Origin: Catenulispora sp. GP43
GTDB lineage: Bacteria > Actinomycetota > Actinomycetes > Streptomycetales > Catenulisporaceae
Length of the DNA: 64,000 bases
NCBI RefSeq assembly: GCF_041260665.1
Contig: NZ_JBGCCT010000023.1
Coordinates: 1 to 64,000, forward strand
Direction: 5' to 3'
The notes under the pieces are model-generated. The model saw nothing but the letters and a program-made list of their open reading frames with translations, did not search any database and was not told the DNA's origin. Positions 8,909 through 18,243 of the stretch are shown one piece after another. Position 1 is the stretch's first letter. Each line of letters begins with the position of its first letter. The translations under genes and the position numbers were made by a program.

Positions 8909-11115
8909 GCGCCCCGAAGCACGCCGCCGTCAGCCGTTCGTGCCGGGCCGCCGTCGTCGCAGGGGCGGCTGTACTCGCCCTGCTCGGCACGGTCGGCTCC
9001 GCCCCGGCCGACTCGACCGCGAAGAGCCCGGACCCGTCGGCGACCCACAGCGCCTCGCAGAACAGCACCCACGGCGCCTCGCACGACTCCACGCATGGCA
9101 CCCATAGCCCCGGGGCCGACACCTCCAAGGCACCGCCCAGGCGCCTGCCGTCCCCCACGGCCCCGGTGTCGACCAGCGACAGCGCGGCCGCGGCAGTCCT
9201 GCCGACCGCCACCGCGCCGGCGGAGACGCCGACCCCGCAGCCCGGCGGCGGCGCCCCGGTGGATCCGAACGAGGACACGACGGTCCCGACGCCGCCGACC
9301 ATCTCCGACGACGAGGCCAGCAGCGAGGCGGCCCTGGTCGCCGCCGAGGACCGGCGGCTGATCGAGGTCCGCGCGGTCACCGCGGTCGCACCGCAGCACG
9401 GCGCCCAGTGGAAGTCGCCTTACCGGCTCGCCACCGGGAACGGCTACACGCTGATCCTCACGCCGCGCGCCGCGCCGTACACCATCGCCGACCTGCTCCA
9501 GCTGGCGCCGACGACCTTCCTGCGCACCGCGGACGGCTCGTACCTGCTGCTGGAGAACATCTACCTCAGCCGCGGGGCCCGGCTCGACCTGGACTCCACC
9601 GACGATGCGCCGCTGACCCTGAGGATGGTCAGCAATGCCAGCGGCTTCGTCAGCATCGTGTCCTACGGCGGCGACCTGCGCATCACCGGGACTGAGAAGA
9701 ACCCCGTGGTGATCACCAGCTGGGATCCGCGCACTTCGCAGCCGGTCACCGACGTCAGCCACGGCCGGTCCTACATCCGGGCCATCGGCGGCAGCTTCAC
9801 GATGAGCTACGCCGACGTGACCGACCTCGGCTTCTGGAGTGGACGCACCGGCGGTATCGGCCTGACCGGCACGGCCCGCGCCGCGTCCGGGGCCACCGGC
9901 GGCCCGTCGATCTACAAGAAGGGCAAGGGCAAGGGAACGAAGAACGGCGCCACCGCGGCCCAGCCCCCGGACAGCCTCGGCGACTCCACGGTCGCCTCCG
10001 GGCCGGCAGGCGCGCTGAGCGACCCGCAGTCGGAGTTCGCCGTCCCGGGCCTGTCCTACATCTCGGTGCGCGTCGACCACTCGCTGATCACCGGCAACGC
10101 CTTCGGCTTGTTCGTCTCCGGCGCCACCGGCATCCTGATCAGCGACACCCGGGTCACCGGCAGCCTGACCGCCGGCATCGTGCTGCACCGCTTCGCCACG
10201 CAGGGCGTCATCCAGCGTGTGAACTCCAGCCGCAACGACGGCGACGGGATCGTCATCGCGCGCGCCGCGCAGAACATCCAGATCGACGACTCGGTCGCCG
10301 ACTACAACGCCGGCAACGGCATCACCGTCAACGGCCAGCCGATCTCTCAGGGGCCGTCGGCCTCCGGCGAGCCACTTGGCGCGTACGGCAACAACCAGGT
10401 GGACCGCTGCCTGGCCAAGGGCGACGGGCACTACGGGATCCTGGTGCTCGGCGGGCTGAACCTCACGCTGCAGGACAACGACGTCGACGGCAGCCAGATG
10501 GGCATCGTGGTCCGCAAGGGCGGCCAGAAGATCGTCATCGCCGGCAACACCCTGAAGGGCCAGTCGCGCGAGGGCATCTCGGTCCGGGACGGCGTGCAAG
10601 CCGTCACCATCTCCGACAACTCGATATCCGGCGCCGCCGCCGGCATCTACGTGCGGGCGTCCTCTGCTCAGATCACCGGCAACCACGTGACCGGCGCGAC
10701 CATCCACGGGGTGACGCTGGTCGGCGATGACGCCGGGTCGGTCGTGAAGGGCAACACGCTCAGCGGCCGGGGCCCGGGCGCCATCAACAGCTCCCGGCAG
10801 ACCGGGGCGATCTCCATCGGCACGAACGCGACCGGCGGCTGGTTCGACACCACCGCGCTGTGGGTGCGAGTCGAGGCTCTGATCCGCCCGCTGACGGTGA
10901 TCTGGTTCTGCATCCTGACCCTGGTCGCGCTCACCTCGCTGCGCGGCCGGCGCACCATGAAGGGCAAGGCGCAGCGCCACATCCGGCGCCGCGCGCGGAT
11001 GGGCATCGGTGTCCACCCGTATCAGGGCCAGGCCGCGCTGCCGGAGCACGACCTGACGGTCGTCAAGGACAACACGGCGATCCCCGCCGAGGCAGCGCTG
11101 GTGATGGGTTCATGA
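8905..11115 (+). CDS. exported right-handed beta-helix protein with C-terminal membrane anchor
   Basis: A 736-residue protein. A signal peptide (CRAAVVAGAAVLALLGTVG) is followed by a long Ser/Thr/Pro/Ala-rich linker (about residues 35-150). A parallel beta-helix of many PbH1-type turns follows (GILVLGGLNLTLQDNDVDGSQMG is typical of the turns), like NosD, pectate lyases and mannuronan C5-epimerases. A single C-terminal TM segment (LIRPLTVIWFCILTLVALTS) is followed by an Arg/Lys-rich tail, so the helix sits outside the cell, tethered to the membrane. A low-complexity insert rich in KGKGKG sits at about residue 335. The gene is translationally coupled to the synthase before it and the second beta-helix gene after it. 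Epimerase or lyase action on the extruded polymer is a reasonable inference; no catalytic triad was identified. Confidence 0.82.
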   Translation: MSAPKHAAVSRSCRAAVVAGAAVLALLGTVGSAPADSTAKSPDPSATHSASQNSTHGASHDSTHGTHSPGADTSKAPPRRLPSPTAPVSTSDSAAAAVLPTATAPAETPTPQPGGGAPVDPNEDTTVPTPPTISDDEASSEAALVAAEDRRLIEVRAVTAVAPQHGAQWKSPYRLATGNGYTLILTPRAAPYTIADLLQLAPTTFLRTADGSYLLLENIYLSRGARLDLDSTDDAPLTLRMVSNASGFVSIVSYGGDLRITGTEKNPVVITSWDPRTSQPVTDVSHGRSYIRAIGGSFTMSYADVTDLGFWSGRTGGIGLTGTARAASGATGGPSIYKKGKGKGTKNGATAAQPPDSLGDSTVASGPAGALSDPQSEFAVPGLSYISVRVDHSLITGNAFGLFVSGATGILISDTRVTGSLTAGIVLHRFATQGVIQRVNSSRNDGDGIVIARAAQNIQIDDSVADYNAGNGITVNGQPISQGPSASGEPLGAYGNNQVDRCLAKGDGHYGILVLGGLNLTLQDNDVDGSQMGIVVRKGGQKIVIAGNTLKGQSREGISVRDGVQAVTISDNSISGAAAGIYVRASSAQITGNHVTGATIHGVTLVGDDAGSVVKGNTLSGRGPGAINSSRQTGAISIGTNATGGWFDTTALWVRVEALIRPLTVIWFCILTLVALTSLRGRRTMKGKAQRHIRRRARMGIGVHPYQGQAALPEHDLTVVKDNTAIPAEAALVMGS

Positions 11116-12398
11116 GTGATCCAGGGCTGGACCCCACGCACCCAGGCACCCCCACGGCTACAGCCGTCTCCCCGGCCCCGTCCGGCCCTGGCGGCCGCGG
11201 CCCCGGCTTCCGTACCGGCCTGATCGCCGGCGCGGTCGTGGTGGCCGCCGCCGGCACGGTCGCGTGGCTGGTGTTCGGCGGTGGCGGCACAGCGTCGAAG
11301 CCCGGGACGGCCGTGGCCTATCCCAGCGCGACGCTGGGCCCGGTGCAGACCGGGCCGCTGGGGACGCAGCCGACGAAGTCCAAGAAGGGCAAGCACGAGT
11401 CGGCCGTACCGCCGCAGGCCTACACGCCGAGCGGGGCGCCGAACCAGGTCGTCCCGGCGAGCCAGCTGCCCGGGGCCGCGGGCCCGGACCCCACGGTCGC
11501 CTGTCCGGCTGCGACGGTGACCGTGCACAACGCCGACGAGCTCACGCAGGCTTTGTCGGCGGCGGCGCCGGGCACCGTGATCCAGCTCGCCGACGGTTCC
11601 TACGGCGGTCGGTTCACCGGCACCGGCGCCGGGACCGCGGCTCAGCCGATCTTCGTCTGCGGAGGTCCGGGAGCGGTGCTCGACGCAGGCGGCGCGCTAC
11701 AGGACGGCTATGTGTTCCACCTCCAGAACGCGTCTTATTGGCGGCTGAGCGGATTCACCGTTCAGAACGGGCAGAAGGGTGTGGTCCTGGACCACACCGA
11801 TCACAGCATCGTGCAGAAGCTGGCCGCGCACTCCTTCGGGGACGAGGCGGTCCACCTGCGCGAGTTCAGCGTCGACGACCTCGTCCTGGACAACACGATC
11901 GGGGACACCGGCAAGCTCAAGGGCAAGTACGGCGAGGGCGTCTACATCGGCAGCGCGCAGAGCAACTGGTGCACCTACACCGCGTGCCAGCCCGACCGCA
12001 GCGACAACAACGTGGTGCGCGGGAACGTCTTCTCGCAGACCACGGCCGAGAACGTCGACATCAAAGAGGGCACGACCGGCGGCGCCGTCGTCGGCAACAC
12101 CTTCGACGGCAGCGCCTTCACCCCGGACGGCGCCAGCGGCTGGGTCAACGCCAAGGGCAACGACTATCTGGTCGCCGGGAACACCGGGACGGCCTCGCGG
12201 CAGGACGGGTTCCAGACCCATCAGATCCTCGACGGCTGGGGCAAGGACAACGTCTTCTCGGGGAACACGGCGGTGGTGAACGGGTCCGGCTACGGATTCC
12301 ACTTCACGCCCGTCAACGGAAACGTCTGGACCTGCGATAACAAGGTCCAGGGCGCGGCACACGGGGACGGCAACGTGCCCTGCTCGGCTGCCGGCTGA
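11112..12398 (+). CDS. membrane-anchored beta-helix protein, polysaccharide lyase-like
   Basis: A 428-residue protein with the opposite topology to its neighbour. A short cytoplasmic Pro-rich tail is followed by one TM segment (residues 36-57, GLIAGAVVVAAAGTVAWLVF), a Ser/Pro/Lys-rich stalk, and then a compact right-handed beta-helix from about residue 135. The start of the helix (VHNADELTQALSAAAPGTVI then QLADGSYGG) resembles chondroitinase B / alginate lyase PL6 proteins, where it forms the N-terminal cap. Four cysteines in the C-terminal half could form disulfides. The ATG overlaps the previous stop (ATGA). Lyase or epimerase activity is inferred only from fold and neighbours; a catalytic Lys/Arg pair was not mapped. 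Confidence 0.8.
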   Translation: MSDPGLDPTHPGTPTATAVSPAPSGPGGRGPGFRTGLIAGAVVVAAAGTVAWLVFGGGGTASKPGTAVAYPSATLGPVQTGPLGTQPTKSKKGKHESAVPPQAYTPSGAPNQVVPASQLPGAAGPDPTVACPAATVTVHNADELTQALSAAAPGTVIQLADGSYGGRFTGTGAGTAAQPIFVCGGPGAVLDAGGALQDGYVFHLQNASYWRLSGFTVQNGQKGVVLDHTDHSIVQKLAAHSFGDEAVHLREFSVDDLVLDNTIGDTGKLKGKYGEGVYIGSAQSNWCTYTACQPDRSDNNVVRGNVFSQTTAENVDIKEGTTGGAVVGNTFDGSAFTPDGASGWVNAKGNDYLVAGNTGTASRQDGFQTHQILDGWGKDNVFSGNTAVVNGSGYGFHFTPVNGNVWTCDNKVQGAAHGDGNVPCSAAG

Positions 12399-12501
12399 CG
12401 ATCCGATCAACGACAGCGCTTCACCGACCACCCGGGGCACCGCACGGCACGCGTCCGCGACCGCGCGCCATGCCGGGCACCCTCGATTCACTGGAGACCA
12501 G

Positions 12502-13848
12502 ATGTCAGACTCCGCGTCCGCCGCGCCGTCGGCGCTCCGCCTCACCGTCATCGGCACCGGGTATCTCGGCGCGACCCATGCGATCTGCATGGCGATGCTC
12601 GGCTTCGACGTCCTCGGCGTCGACGTCGACCCGGACAAGATCGCCCGGCTCAACGCCGGCGAGGTGCCGTTCTTCGAGCCCGGCCTGCCGGAGCTGCTGC
12701 ACAAGGCGCTGGAGTCCGGACGGCTGCGGTTCACCGCCGACTACGCCGAGGCCGGCGCGTTCGGCGACGTGCACTTCATCTGTGTCGGCACCCCGCAGAA
12801 GGCCGGATCGGACGCCGCCGACCTCACCTACGTCGAGGCCGCGGCCGGCACCCTGGCCCCGCACCTGCGTCGCAAGGCGCTGATTGTCGGCAAGTCCACG
12901 GTGCCGGTCGGCACCGCGGACCGGCTGACCGCGCTGATCCGCGAGCTGGCGCCGGCCGGCGAGCAGATCGAACTGGCCTGGAACCCCGAGTTCCTGCGCG
13001 AGGGCTTCGCGGTCGAGGACACACTGCACCCGGACCGCCTGGTGTTCGGCGTCGCCGGCGACTGGGCCTCGCAGCAGCTGCACACGGTGTTCGCCTCGGT
13101 CATCGCCGAAGGCACGCCGGTCGTGGTGACCGACCTGCCGACCGCCGAGCTGGTCAAGGTGGCCGCGAACTCGTTCCTGGCGACCAAGATCTCGTACATC
13201 AACGCCATGGCCGAGGTCTGCGAGGCCACCGGCGCCGACGTCCACCGACTCGCCGAAGCCCTGTCCCACGACGCCCGTATCGGCGGCCGCTTCCTGCGCC
13301 CCGGCCTCGGCTTCGGCGGCGGCTGCCTCCCGAAGGACATCCGCGCCTTCGCCCACCGCGCCGAGGAACTGGGCGTCGGCCAGGCGGTCGCCTTCCTCCA
13401 CGAAGTCGACGCCATCAACCGCCGCCGCCGGGCCCGCACCGTGGACCTGGTCCGCGAGCTGGCCGGCGGATTCCTGCCCGGCACCCGCGTCGCAGCCCTC
13501 GGAGCCGCCTTCAAGCCCGACTCCGACGACATCCGCGACGCCCCGGCCCTGGATGTCGCAAGGATGCTGCAGGAGGCGGGAGCCATCGTCCGGGTCCACG
13601 ACCCCGAGGCGATGGCGAACGCCCGCCGCTCGTACCCGGACCTGGAATACGCGGACAGCGCCCTGGAGGCCGCCCAGGACGCCGACGTCGTCGTCCTGCT
13701 GACGGAGTGGACCGTCTTCCGCGAACTCGACCCAGAAGCCCTGGGCCAAGTGGTCGCCCACCGCCGCGTCGTCGACGGACGCCACGCCCTGGACCCGGAG
13801 GCCTACCGCGCCGCCGGCTGGACATACCGCGCACTCGGTCGCCCCTAG
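12502..13848 (+). CDS. UDP-glucose / nucleotide-sugar 6-dehydrogenase
   Basis: A 448-residue NAD-dependent dehydrogenase that oxidises a nucleotide hexose twice to the uronate (UDP-glucose to UDP-glucuronate, or the GDP-mannose equivalent). The N-terminal Rossmann motif is VIGTGYLGATHA (residues 16-27), followed by the acidic VDVDPDKI that favours NAD. The catalytic cysteine is C275 in FGGGCLPKD, and the C-terminal domain contains GAAFKPDSDDIRDAP. It is full length. GGAGA lies 6 bases before the ATG. It follows the second beta-helix gene by 103 bases and is the last gene before a strong terminator, so it probably supplies the uronic acid precursor for the synthase at 7646, as HasB does for HasA. 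Whether it prefers UDP-glucose or GDP-mannose is not determined. Confidence 0.92.
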   Translation: MSDSASAAPSALRLTVIGTGYLGATHAICMAMLGFDVLGVDVDPDKIARLNAGEVPFFEPGLPELLHKALESGRLRFTADYAEAGAFGDVHFICVGTPQKAGSDAADLTYVEAAAGTLAPHLRRKALIVGKSTVPVGTADRLTALIRELAPAGEQIELAWNPEFLREGFAVEDTLHPDRLVFGVAGDWASQQLHTVFASVIAEGTPVVVTDLPTAELVKVAANSFLATKISYINAMAEVCEATGADVHRLAEALSHDARIGGRFLRPGLGFGGGCLPKDIRAFAHRAEELGVGQAVAFLHEVDAINRRRRARTVDLVRELAGGFLPGTRVAALGAAFKPDSDDIRDAPALDVARMLQEAGAIVRVHDPEAMANARRSYPDLEYADSALEAAQDADVVVLLTEWTVFRELDPEALGQVVAHRRVVDGRHALDPEAYRAAGWTYRALGRP

Positions 13849-13853
13849 GAGCG

Positions 13854-13897
13854 ACGAAGCCGCTCGGCCGGGGGGACTCTCGGCCGAGCGGCTTCGT
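13854..13897 (+). terminator. intrinsic terminator of the polysaccharide operon
   Basis: A perfect 17-bp inverted repeat (ACGAAGCCGCTCGGCCG and its complement) with a 10-base loop, starting 6 bases after the dehydrogenase stop. There is no clear T-run, as is common in high-GC actinomycetes. Confidence 0.88.
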
Positions 13898-14294
13898 ACT
13901 GTGGTTCGCGAGGCGGCGCCTCCCCGCCGGCGAGTTGGGGCGCGCATCAGCCTCGAAAATCGAAACTCGCGGTCTCCCCCGATCCGGATCGGGACTCCGG
14001 CCAGGCGGCTTAACTGCGTGGACGGAGTTCTCAGCAGACAGAGGCCCTGTGCGATTCTGCTATAGATTTGGGCTCACGGCAGCTCAGCGACAGAGTGTGT
14101 GAGCGCGATGTGAACGCATGTCGTGGTATCACGCGAAACCAAGCAGCTTCGGTTGGCACGAGTCGCGGGGTAATCGGGATGTTGTGTTGCGAAGCGACAA
14201 TCAAAGGCGAAATGCCGCCTTGGTACGCAGCGGGCACCGCACCCGACATCATGATCTCGACACCCTTCGCACCCGCCGGCCTTGTCCGGAACGC
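13898..14294. other. intergenic region, nothing recognised
   Basis: About 400 bases between the operon terminator and the convergent regulator gene. Short frames exist on both strands without ribosome sites or family motifs. The part from about 14030 to 14240 is less GC-rich than coding DNA around it. I see no RNA gene. Confidence 0.4.
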
Positions 14295-15260
14295 TCACAG
14301 CCAGCCCCGCCGAGCCGCCTGGACCCCCGCTTGGAAGCGGGTCGTCGCGCCCAGTCGCTCCATCAGCAGGCTGGTGCGGCGGACCACCGAGCGGCGTGAG
14401 ATGGCGAGCCGGCGGGCGATGACCTCGTCGGTGGCGCCCGCGGCCATCAGGGTGAGGACCGCTCGGTCGTGGTCGTCCAGTGGGACCGCCGAGCCGCGCG
14501 GTGACAGCGGTACCGCCGCGCGCCACAGTGCGTCGAATACCTTGACCAGGGCGTCGAGGAGGCCGGATGGGTTGACGAGGAGCGCGATCGGTGCGGCTGC
14601 CGATGAGTCCACTGCGACGAGTGCGCGGTCGTCGTCGCTGATGAGGAGCTTCACCGGGGGGTCGAGCAGGACTCGTGCTTTCTCGCCCCCGGAGATCGCG
14701 GTCAGGATCGCTGCGAAGCGGAGCGGGTCGGCGTAGACAGAGTCGTGGTAGATCGTCTGGTATCGGACGCCGGCTGCCATCCGGATCCGTTGGACATCGG
14801 CCTGCGATGCCTCGTCCTCGCCTTCGGAGAGGTACGGCGGGCGGTCGATGGCCTTGATCTCGCCGACTGCGTTCTCCTGAAGTTTGCGGTAGTACTGCAG
14901 GATCAGGGACCGATCACGCAGCACGTCCAGGCCCGGGTAGCTCATCCCGTCCTGGCGTGCGAGCCGGAACAGCCGGCCCAGTTCATCCCCTGCGCTGCGC
15001 AGGTCGGCGAGTTCGTGCTCTCGGCTTCGTATCTGCTCGGCGACGAGGTTCTCCGGCCGCTGCGCCTCCCAGAGGTCCTCCGCCTCGCCGTGCAGTCGGA
15101 CAACGGCTCCGGAGGCGGCGAGATCCTCCAACGTCGCGGCGACCGCCGCCGAGGACAGGCCGGTACGGTGCGCCAGTGCGTCGATGGTGCTGTGCGGCGA
15201 ACACACCAGTTCGCGATACAGCCGGCCCGGTTCGCCCGTCGCGTTCAAGATGTCCGCCAC
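14295..15260 (-). CDS. LuxR-type regulator with N-terminal TrmB-like winged helix
   Basis: A 321-residue DNA-binding protein. Residues 1-65 look like a TrmB/MarR-like winged helix (LYRELVCSPHSTIDALAHRTG then LSSAAVAATLEDLAASGAVV). A helical linker follows, then a phospholipase D-like effector region, and a LuxR-type HTH at the C-terminus (DEVIARRLAISRRSVVRRTS). This architecture is common in streptomycete-like genomes, often many copies per genome, and lacks a phosphorylation receiver. GTG start at 15260 with GGGAGG six bases upstream. It faces the polysaccharide operon across 400 bases, so control of that operon or of the secreted protein gene behind it is possible but unproven. Target and ligand are unknown. 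Confidence 0.82.
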   Translation of the reverse strand: MADILNATGEPGRLYRELVCSPHSTIDALAHRTGLSSAAVAATLEDLAASGAVVRLHGEAEDLWEAQRPENLVAEQIRSREHELADLRSAGDELGRLFRLARQDGMSYPGLDVLRDRSLILQYYRKLQENAVGEIKAIDRPPYLSEGEDEASQADVQRIRMAAGVRYQTIYHDSVYADPLRFAAILTAISGGEKARVLLDPPVKLLISDDDRALVAVDSSAAAPIALLVNPSGLLDALVKVFDALWRAAVPLSPRGSAVPLDDHDRAVLTLMAAGATDEVIARRLAISRRSVVRRTSLLMERLGATTRFQAGVQAARRGWL

Positions 15261-15391
15261 GGTCAGCCTCCCAGATCACTGATTCCACAGGCTCGTCGGA
15301 CGCTTAGGCGCCGCCGATCCGCGCCTTCTGGATCAGGCGTCTAGCGCGCCCTGACCCTAAGTCCGCAGGTCATCGCCGTCAAGGGTTCGCG

Positions 15392-15430
15392 CGGGCCGGG
15401 AAGGAGCACCCCATGCTCCTCCCCGGCCCG
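15392..15430 (-). terminator. intrinsic terminator after the secreted zincin-like gene
   Basis: Nested inverted repeat CGGGCCGGG / CCCGGCCCG with an inner AGGAGCA / TGCTCCT stem, about 18 bases beyond the stop codon of the minus-strand gene ending at 15448. Confidence 0.85.
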
Positions 15431-15447
15431 GTGTCATGCCGCAGCCG

Positions 15448-17376
15448 TCAGGAGACGGTCACGTTGTCGTAGTAGGTGTAGGTCGGGTCGCCGGGGTACC
15501 CGTCGTCGACGCTGGTGAGTGTGATCGTGTAGCTGTGACCGGCGCTCAGGCTGCCGGAGGCCGTCTTCCAGCCCGCACCGAGGGTGCAGGTGGGCTGCAA
15601 GAGGGTCGCCGTGCCGCCGGTCGTGTTGTCCTTCAGTGTCACCGTGGCCCAGTCGTAGTAGACCAGGTCCGGGCAGGTGATGTTGTAGGAGACGGAGATC
15701 TTGCCCGAGCCGGACGGGGCGGTGAAGGTCTGGCTGATCGCCGAGGTGGCTGACGGGTTGGTGGAGCCGACCAGCGCACCGTAGCCGCCGGTCTGCGCGG
15801 CCGAAGCCGAGGCGGAGGCGTTACCCGTCACGGTCCACCCGGAGAGGGTGCCGGCTTCGAAGCCGCCGTTGGTGATCCCCCCGCCACCGCCGCCGGAGCC
15901 GGCGACGGTCCAGGAGATCGTCGTCGAGCCGGAGGCGCCGGTCGTGTCCTTCGCGCTGACCGTCGCCGTCCCGGTGCCGGCCGCGGTGGGAGTACCGGAG
16001 ATCAGCCCGGACGAGGCGTTGATCGACAGGCCGGCGGGCAAACCGGTGGCCGAGTAGGTCAGCGTCTGCGACGTGTCGGAGTCGGTGGCCGTCACCGGCA
16101 GCGAGACCGCGGTGCCCACCGTCCAGGACTGCGCGCCCTGGCTGCCGAAGGTCACGGTGTTCCCGCCGGTGCCCCCGCCGTGCTGGACGATCGGGTGGCT
16201 GATCGCGCAGCTATTGGTGTCATTGGACCAGCTGGCCTGCTCGGCGAAGGTGCCGAAGGACCCGAAGGAGATGTTCGCCGCGCCCCCGGTGGTTCCCGGG
16301 GACAGCCACGCGCACTCGTCGGAGTTCTCCTGGCCGGGCGGGCTGCTACTGGGGTTGGTCCAGCCGCCCGCGGGGTTGGTGTCGGCCATCATCTCGTGCC
16401 ACTCGTGGCCGAGGGTCATGGTGTAGCCGTCGAGGGTGCCGGGCGAGTTGACGAACCCGACGCCGCAGGTCGCGCCCTGGTCGACGTTGTACGGCTGGTT
16501 GGAGAAGGCGATGTCCCCATAGTTCGACGCCACCGCACCGCCGGTCAGCGTGGTGTCGCCGTTGTAGTCGTGCCAAGCGCAGTAGCCCTGACCTGTCAGG
16601 CCCTTGTAGTCGTCCGGATTGGTGCCGTGCGGCGACAGGATGACGTAGTAGGAGTTGCGGTTCGACGCGGCGGTGGTGTTGCCGAAGTGCGCGGCGGCGT
16701 TGACCGCCTCCACACCGAGTTGGTGTCCGGTGGCAGTGGCCGGTGAGGCCGCGGAGTTGTCGTACCAGACGCCGGCCAGCACGCCGCCGCTCTGGTACGG
16801 GATGAACGCCGAAGCCGGAGTGTTGGCGGGGCAGCTGGTCGCACCTGTGGCCACGGTCGGTCCGTCGCACCACTGCGTCAGATCCGCCGACCACAGCTCG
16901 TTGTTGGTGCCGATGCCCTTGAACATCTGCTGCGTGGCCGCGGCCGTGCCGGCGCTGTCGCCGCTGAACTTGGCGTTGCCGTTGGCGTCCGTGCTCTGAG
17001 TGCCCCACTGGGTCCCGTAAAACACGAGGTAGACCTTGTTCTTGGCGCCGGACTGCACGCCGATGCCGTCGACGCCGCCGCCGTAGGACAACGTCTGCGG
17101 ACCGGTGGCCGCCGTGGTGGAGGCGTGGTGACCGGCAGCCCAGGCCTTCATCTTGGCGTTCTGCGCGATGGTGGGTATCACGCCGTGCCGGTAGGGATGC
17201 CCATTGGCCGGGTCATACGGATTCGCCTCACCCGAAGGCCTGCCCGACGCCGTGTGGGACGGCGTTGATGCGACTGCGGCCGCTGACGCGACCACGGCGA
17301 GGGTCACCCCGGCCGCGAGAGCGAACCCCACACGGCCCGCCTTACGGCGCCGCAGGGTTCTCGTTCGATGCTCCAC
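15448..17376 (-). CDS. secreted zincin-like protein with Ig (He_PIG) and C-terminal beta-sandwich domain
   Basis: About 642 residues. A signal peptide (AGRVGFALAAGVTLAVVASAAAVAS) leads into a roughly 380-residue catalytic-looking domain. Its core reads LGHEWHEMMADTNPAGGW followed by ENSDEC. This is not canonical HExxH; it matches the pattern H-E-x-x-E...D...GW...E.x.D.C seen in a group of secreted actinobacterial proteins, so metal binding is likely but protease activity is inferred. A putative Ig domain (LPAGLSINASSGLISGTPT), a Gly linker and a C-terminal beta-sandwich (GGFEAGTLSGW..., carbohydrate-binding-like) follow. The GTG at 17376 was chosen: AAGGAG lies about 7 bases upstream and the signal peptide starts there, whereas the frame is open to 17547. 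Function unknown. Confidence 0.72.
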   Translation of the reverse strand: MEHRTRTLRRRKAGRVGFALAAGVTLAVVASAAAVASTPSHTASGRPSGEANPYDPANGHPYRHGVIPTIAQNAKMKAWAAGHHASTTAATGPQTLSYGGGVDGIGVQSGAKNKVYLVFYGTQWGTQSTDANGNAKFSGDSAGTAAATQQMFKGIGTNNELWSADLTQWCDGPTVATGATSCPANTPASAFIPYQSGGVLAGVWYDNSAASPATATGHQLGVEAVNAAAHFGNTTAASNRNSYYVILSPHGTNPDDYKGLTGQGYCAWHDYNGDTTLTGGAVASNYGDIAFSNQPYNVDQGATCGVGFVNSPGTLDGYTMTLGHEWHEMMADTNPAGGWTNPSSSPPGQENSDECAWLSPGTTGGAANISFGSFGTFAEQASWSNDTNSCAISHPIVQHGGGTGGNTVTFGSQGAQSWTVGTAVSLPVTATDSDTSQTLTYSATGLPAGLSINASSGLISGTPTAAGTGTATVSAKDTTGASGSTTISWTVAGSGGGGGGITNGGFEAGTLSGWTVTGNASASASAAQTGGYGALVGSTNPSATSAISQTFTAPSGSGKISVSYNITCPDLVYYDWATVTLKDNTTGGTATLLQPTCTLGAGWKTASGSLSAGHSYTITLTSVDDGYPGDPTYTYYDNVTVS

Positions 17377-17567
17377 TCTTGTCTCCTTGGACTCGCTGTG
17401 CTCTGGCAGTGGGCCGCTCACCCATCGCGAAAGACGCGTCCGTTCGGGCGCGCGGGATCGCCGCAATCGATGCGGAGGCTTCTGTTCTGGTGGAACCGCG
17501 ATGAGAGAGTGCCAGGAGGGCGACCGAGGGGTTCGGTCGCATCTCACAACTCAGCAGTTGACAGCAA

Positions 17568-17579
17568 TCTGATATCAGA
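17568..17579. promoter_or_regulatory. perfect 12-bp palindrome TCTGATATCAGA, candidate operator
   Basis: TCTGATATCAGA is a perfect dyad about 190 bases upstream of the secreted zincin-like gene's start. The same core occurs at 40949-40958 (CTGATATCAG), upstream of a small gene, and a variant (TCTCATATATCAGA) at 22575-22588 between a lyase and a pectinase gene. AT-rich palindromes are rare in this GC content. GntR-family operators have similar size and symmetry; the protein is not identified. Confidence 0.4.
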
Positions 17580-18243
17580 GGTGCTGCCGGTGCGCCCTGT
17601 GGACGTAAAACGGGAAGCTAGCAGCGGCTGAACGGGTGGTCAACGCACCCCAGGACAGGCGGCGCACCCGGCCATGACGTCAGCCGCGGAGAGTCGCGGT
17701 AACGAGCGAAAGGGCCTGACGCCCACAACGACGGCGTCGACATCGCTCAAGATCATGATCGTGGCGGTCGTACGCTTCGCCCAGATGGAACGGCGTCAAC
17801 CCACTCGTCTCCGCAGATCACGGCTGTGAATGCGCACCGAGAGGCAACGGCGTCAGATCTTCGACGCAGCCCGGTTCGGTTCCTGCCGGCCGGATACGCG
17901 AATCACAAAAGACTGTCGCAAATCGCCCCCGCTGGCGCGTGTGCGCCAGTGGCACAATTGCGCCTGCTGTCCGGCGAGGACGAACGAGGGCGAGAGCGCG
18001 GGTGACCCAGGCCGCCTCGGCCGGATCCCATGCTTGCCGAAAACCTTGTCCATGCCGGTCAGGCGGCTTCCTCGGATTCGTAAATCAAGCCGCCAGCACG
18101 GCCTCGTCGCCGGATCCGGAAGGCCGTCCTGGTCGAAAGCCCTGATACTGACCTGGCGGTTTCGGTTGAGCAAGATTCGAACCACTGACACTCTGCCTCG
18201 ACCTATCGGGCAATCCGTTCAAATTCTAGGAAATCCGACTTGA
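17580..18243. other. intergenic region without recognisable gene
   Basis: About 660 bases. Frames of up to 137 codons run through it on both strands (17830-18243 plus, 17853-18191 minus), but their translations are Arg-rich and shadow-like, with no ribosome site and no motif I recognise. Some may be decayed coding sequence. The segment is less GC-biased at third positions than its flanks. Confidence 0.4.

Noticed and set aside
18160-18200. GGTTCGAATC on the minus strand, like a tRNA T-loop
   Set aside because: The flanking bases do not form a T-stem and no other tRNA arms are near, so it is probably chance.
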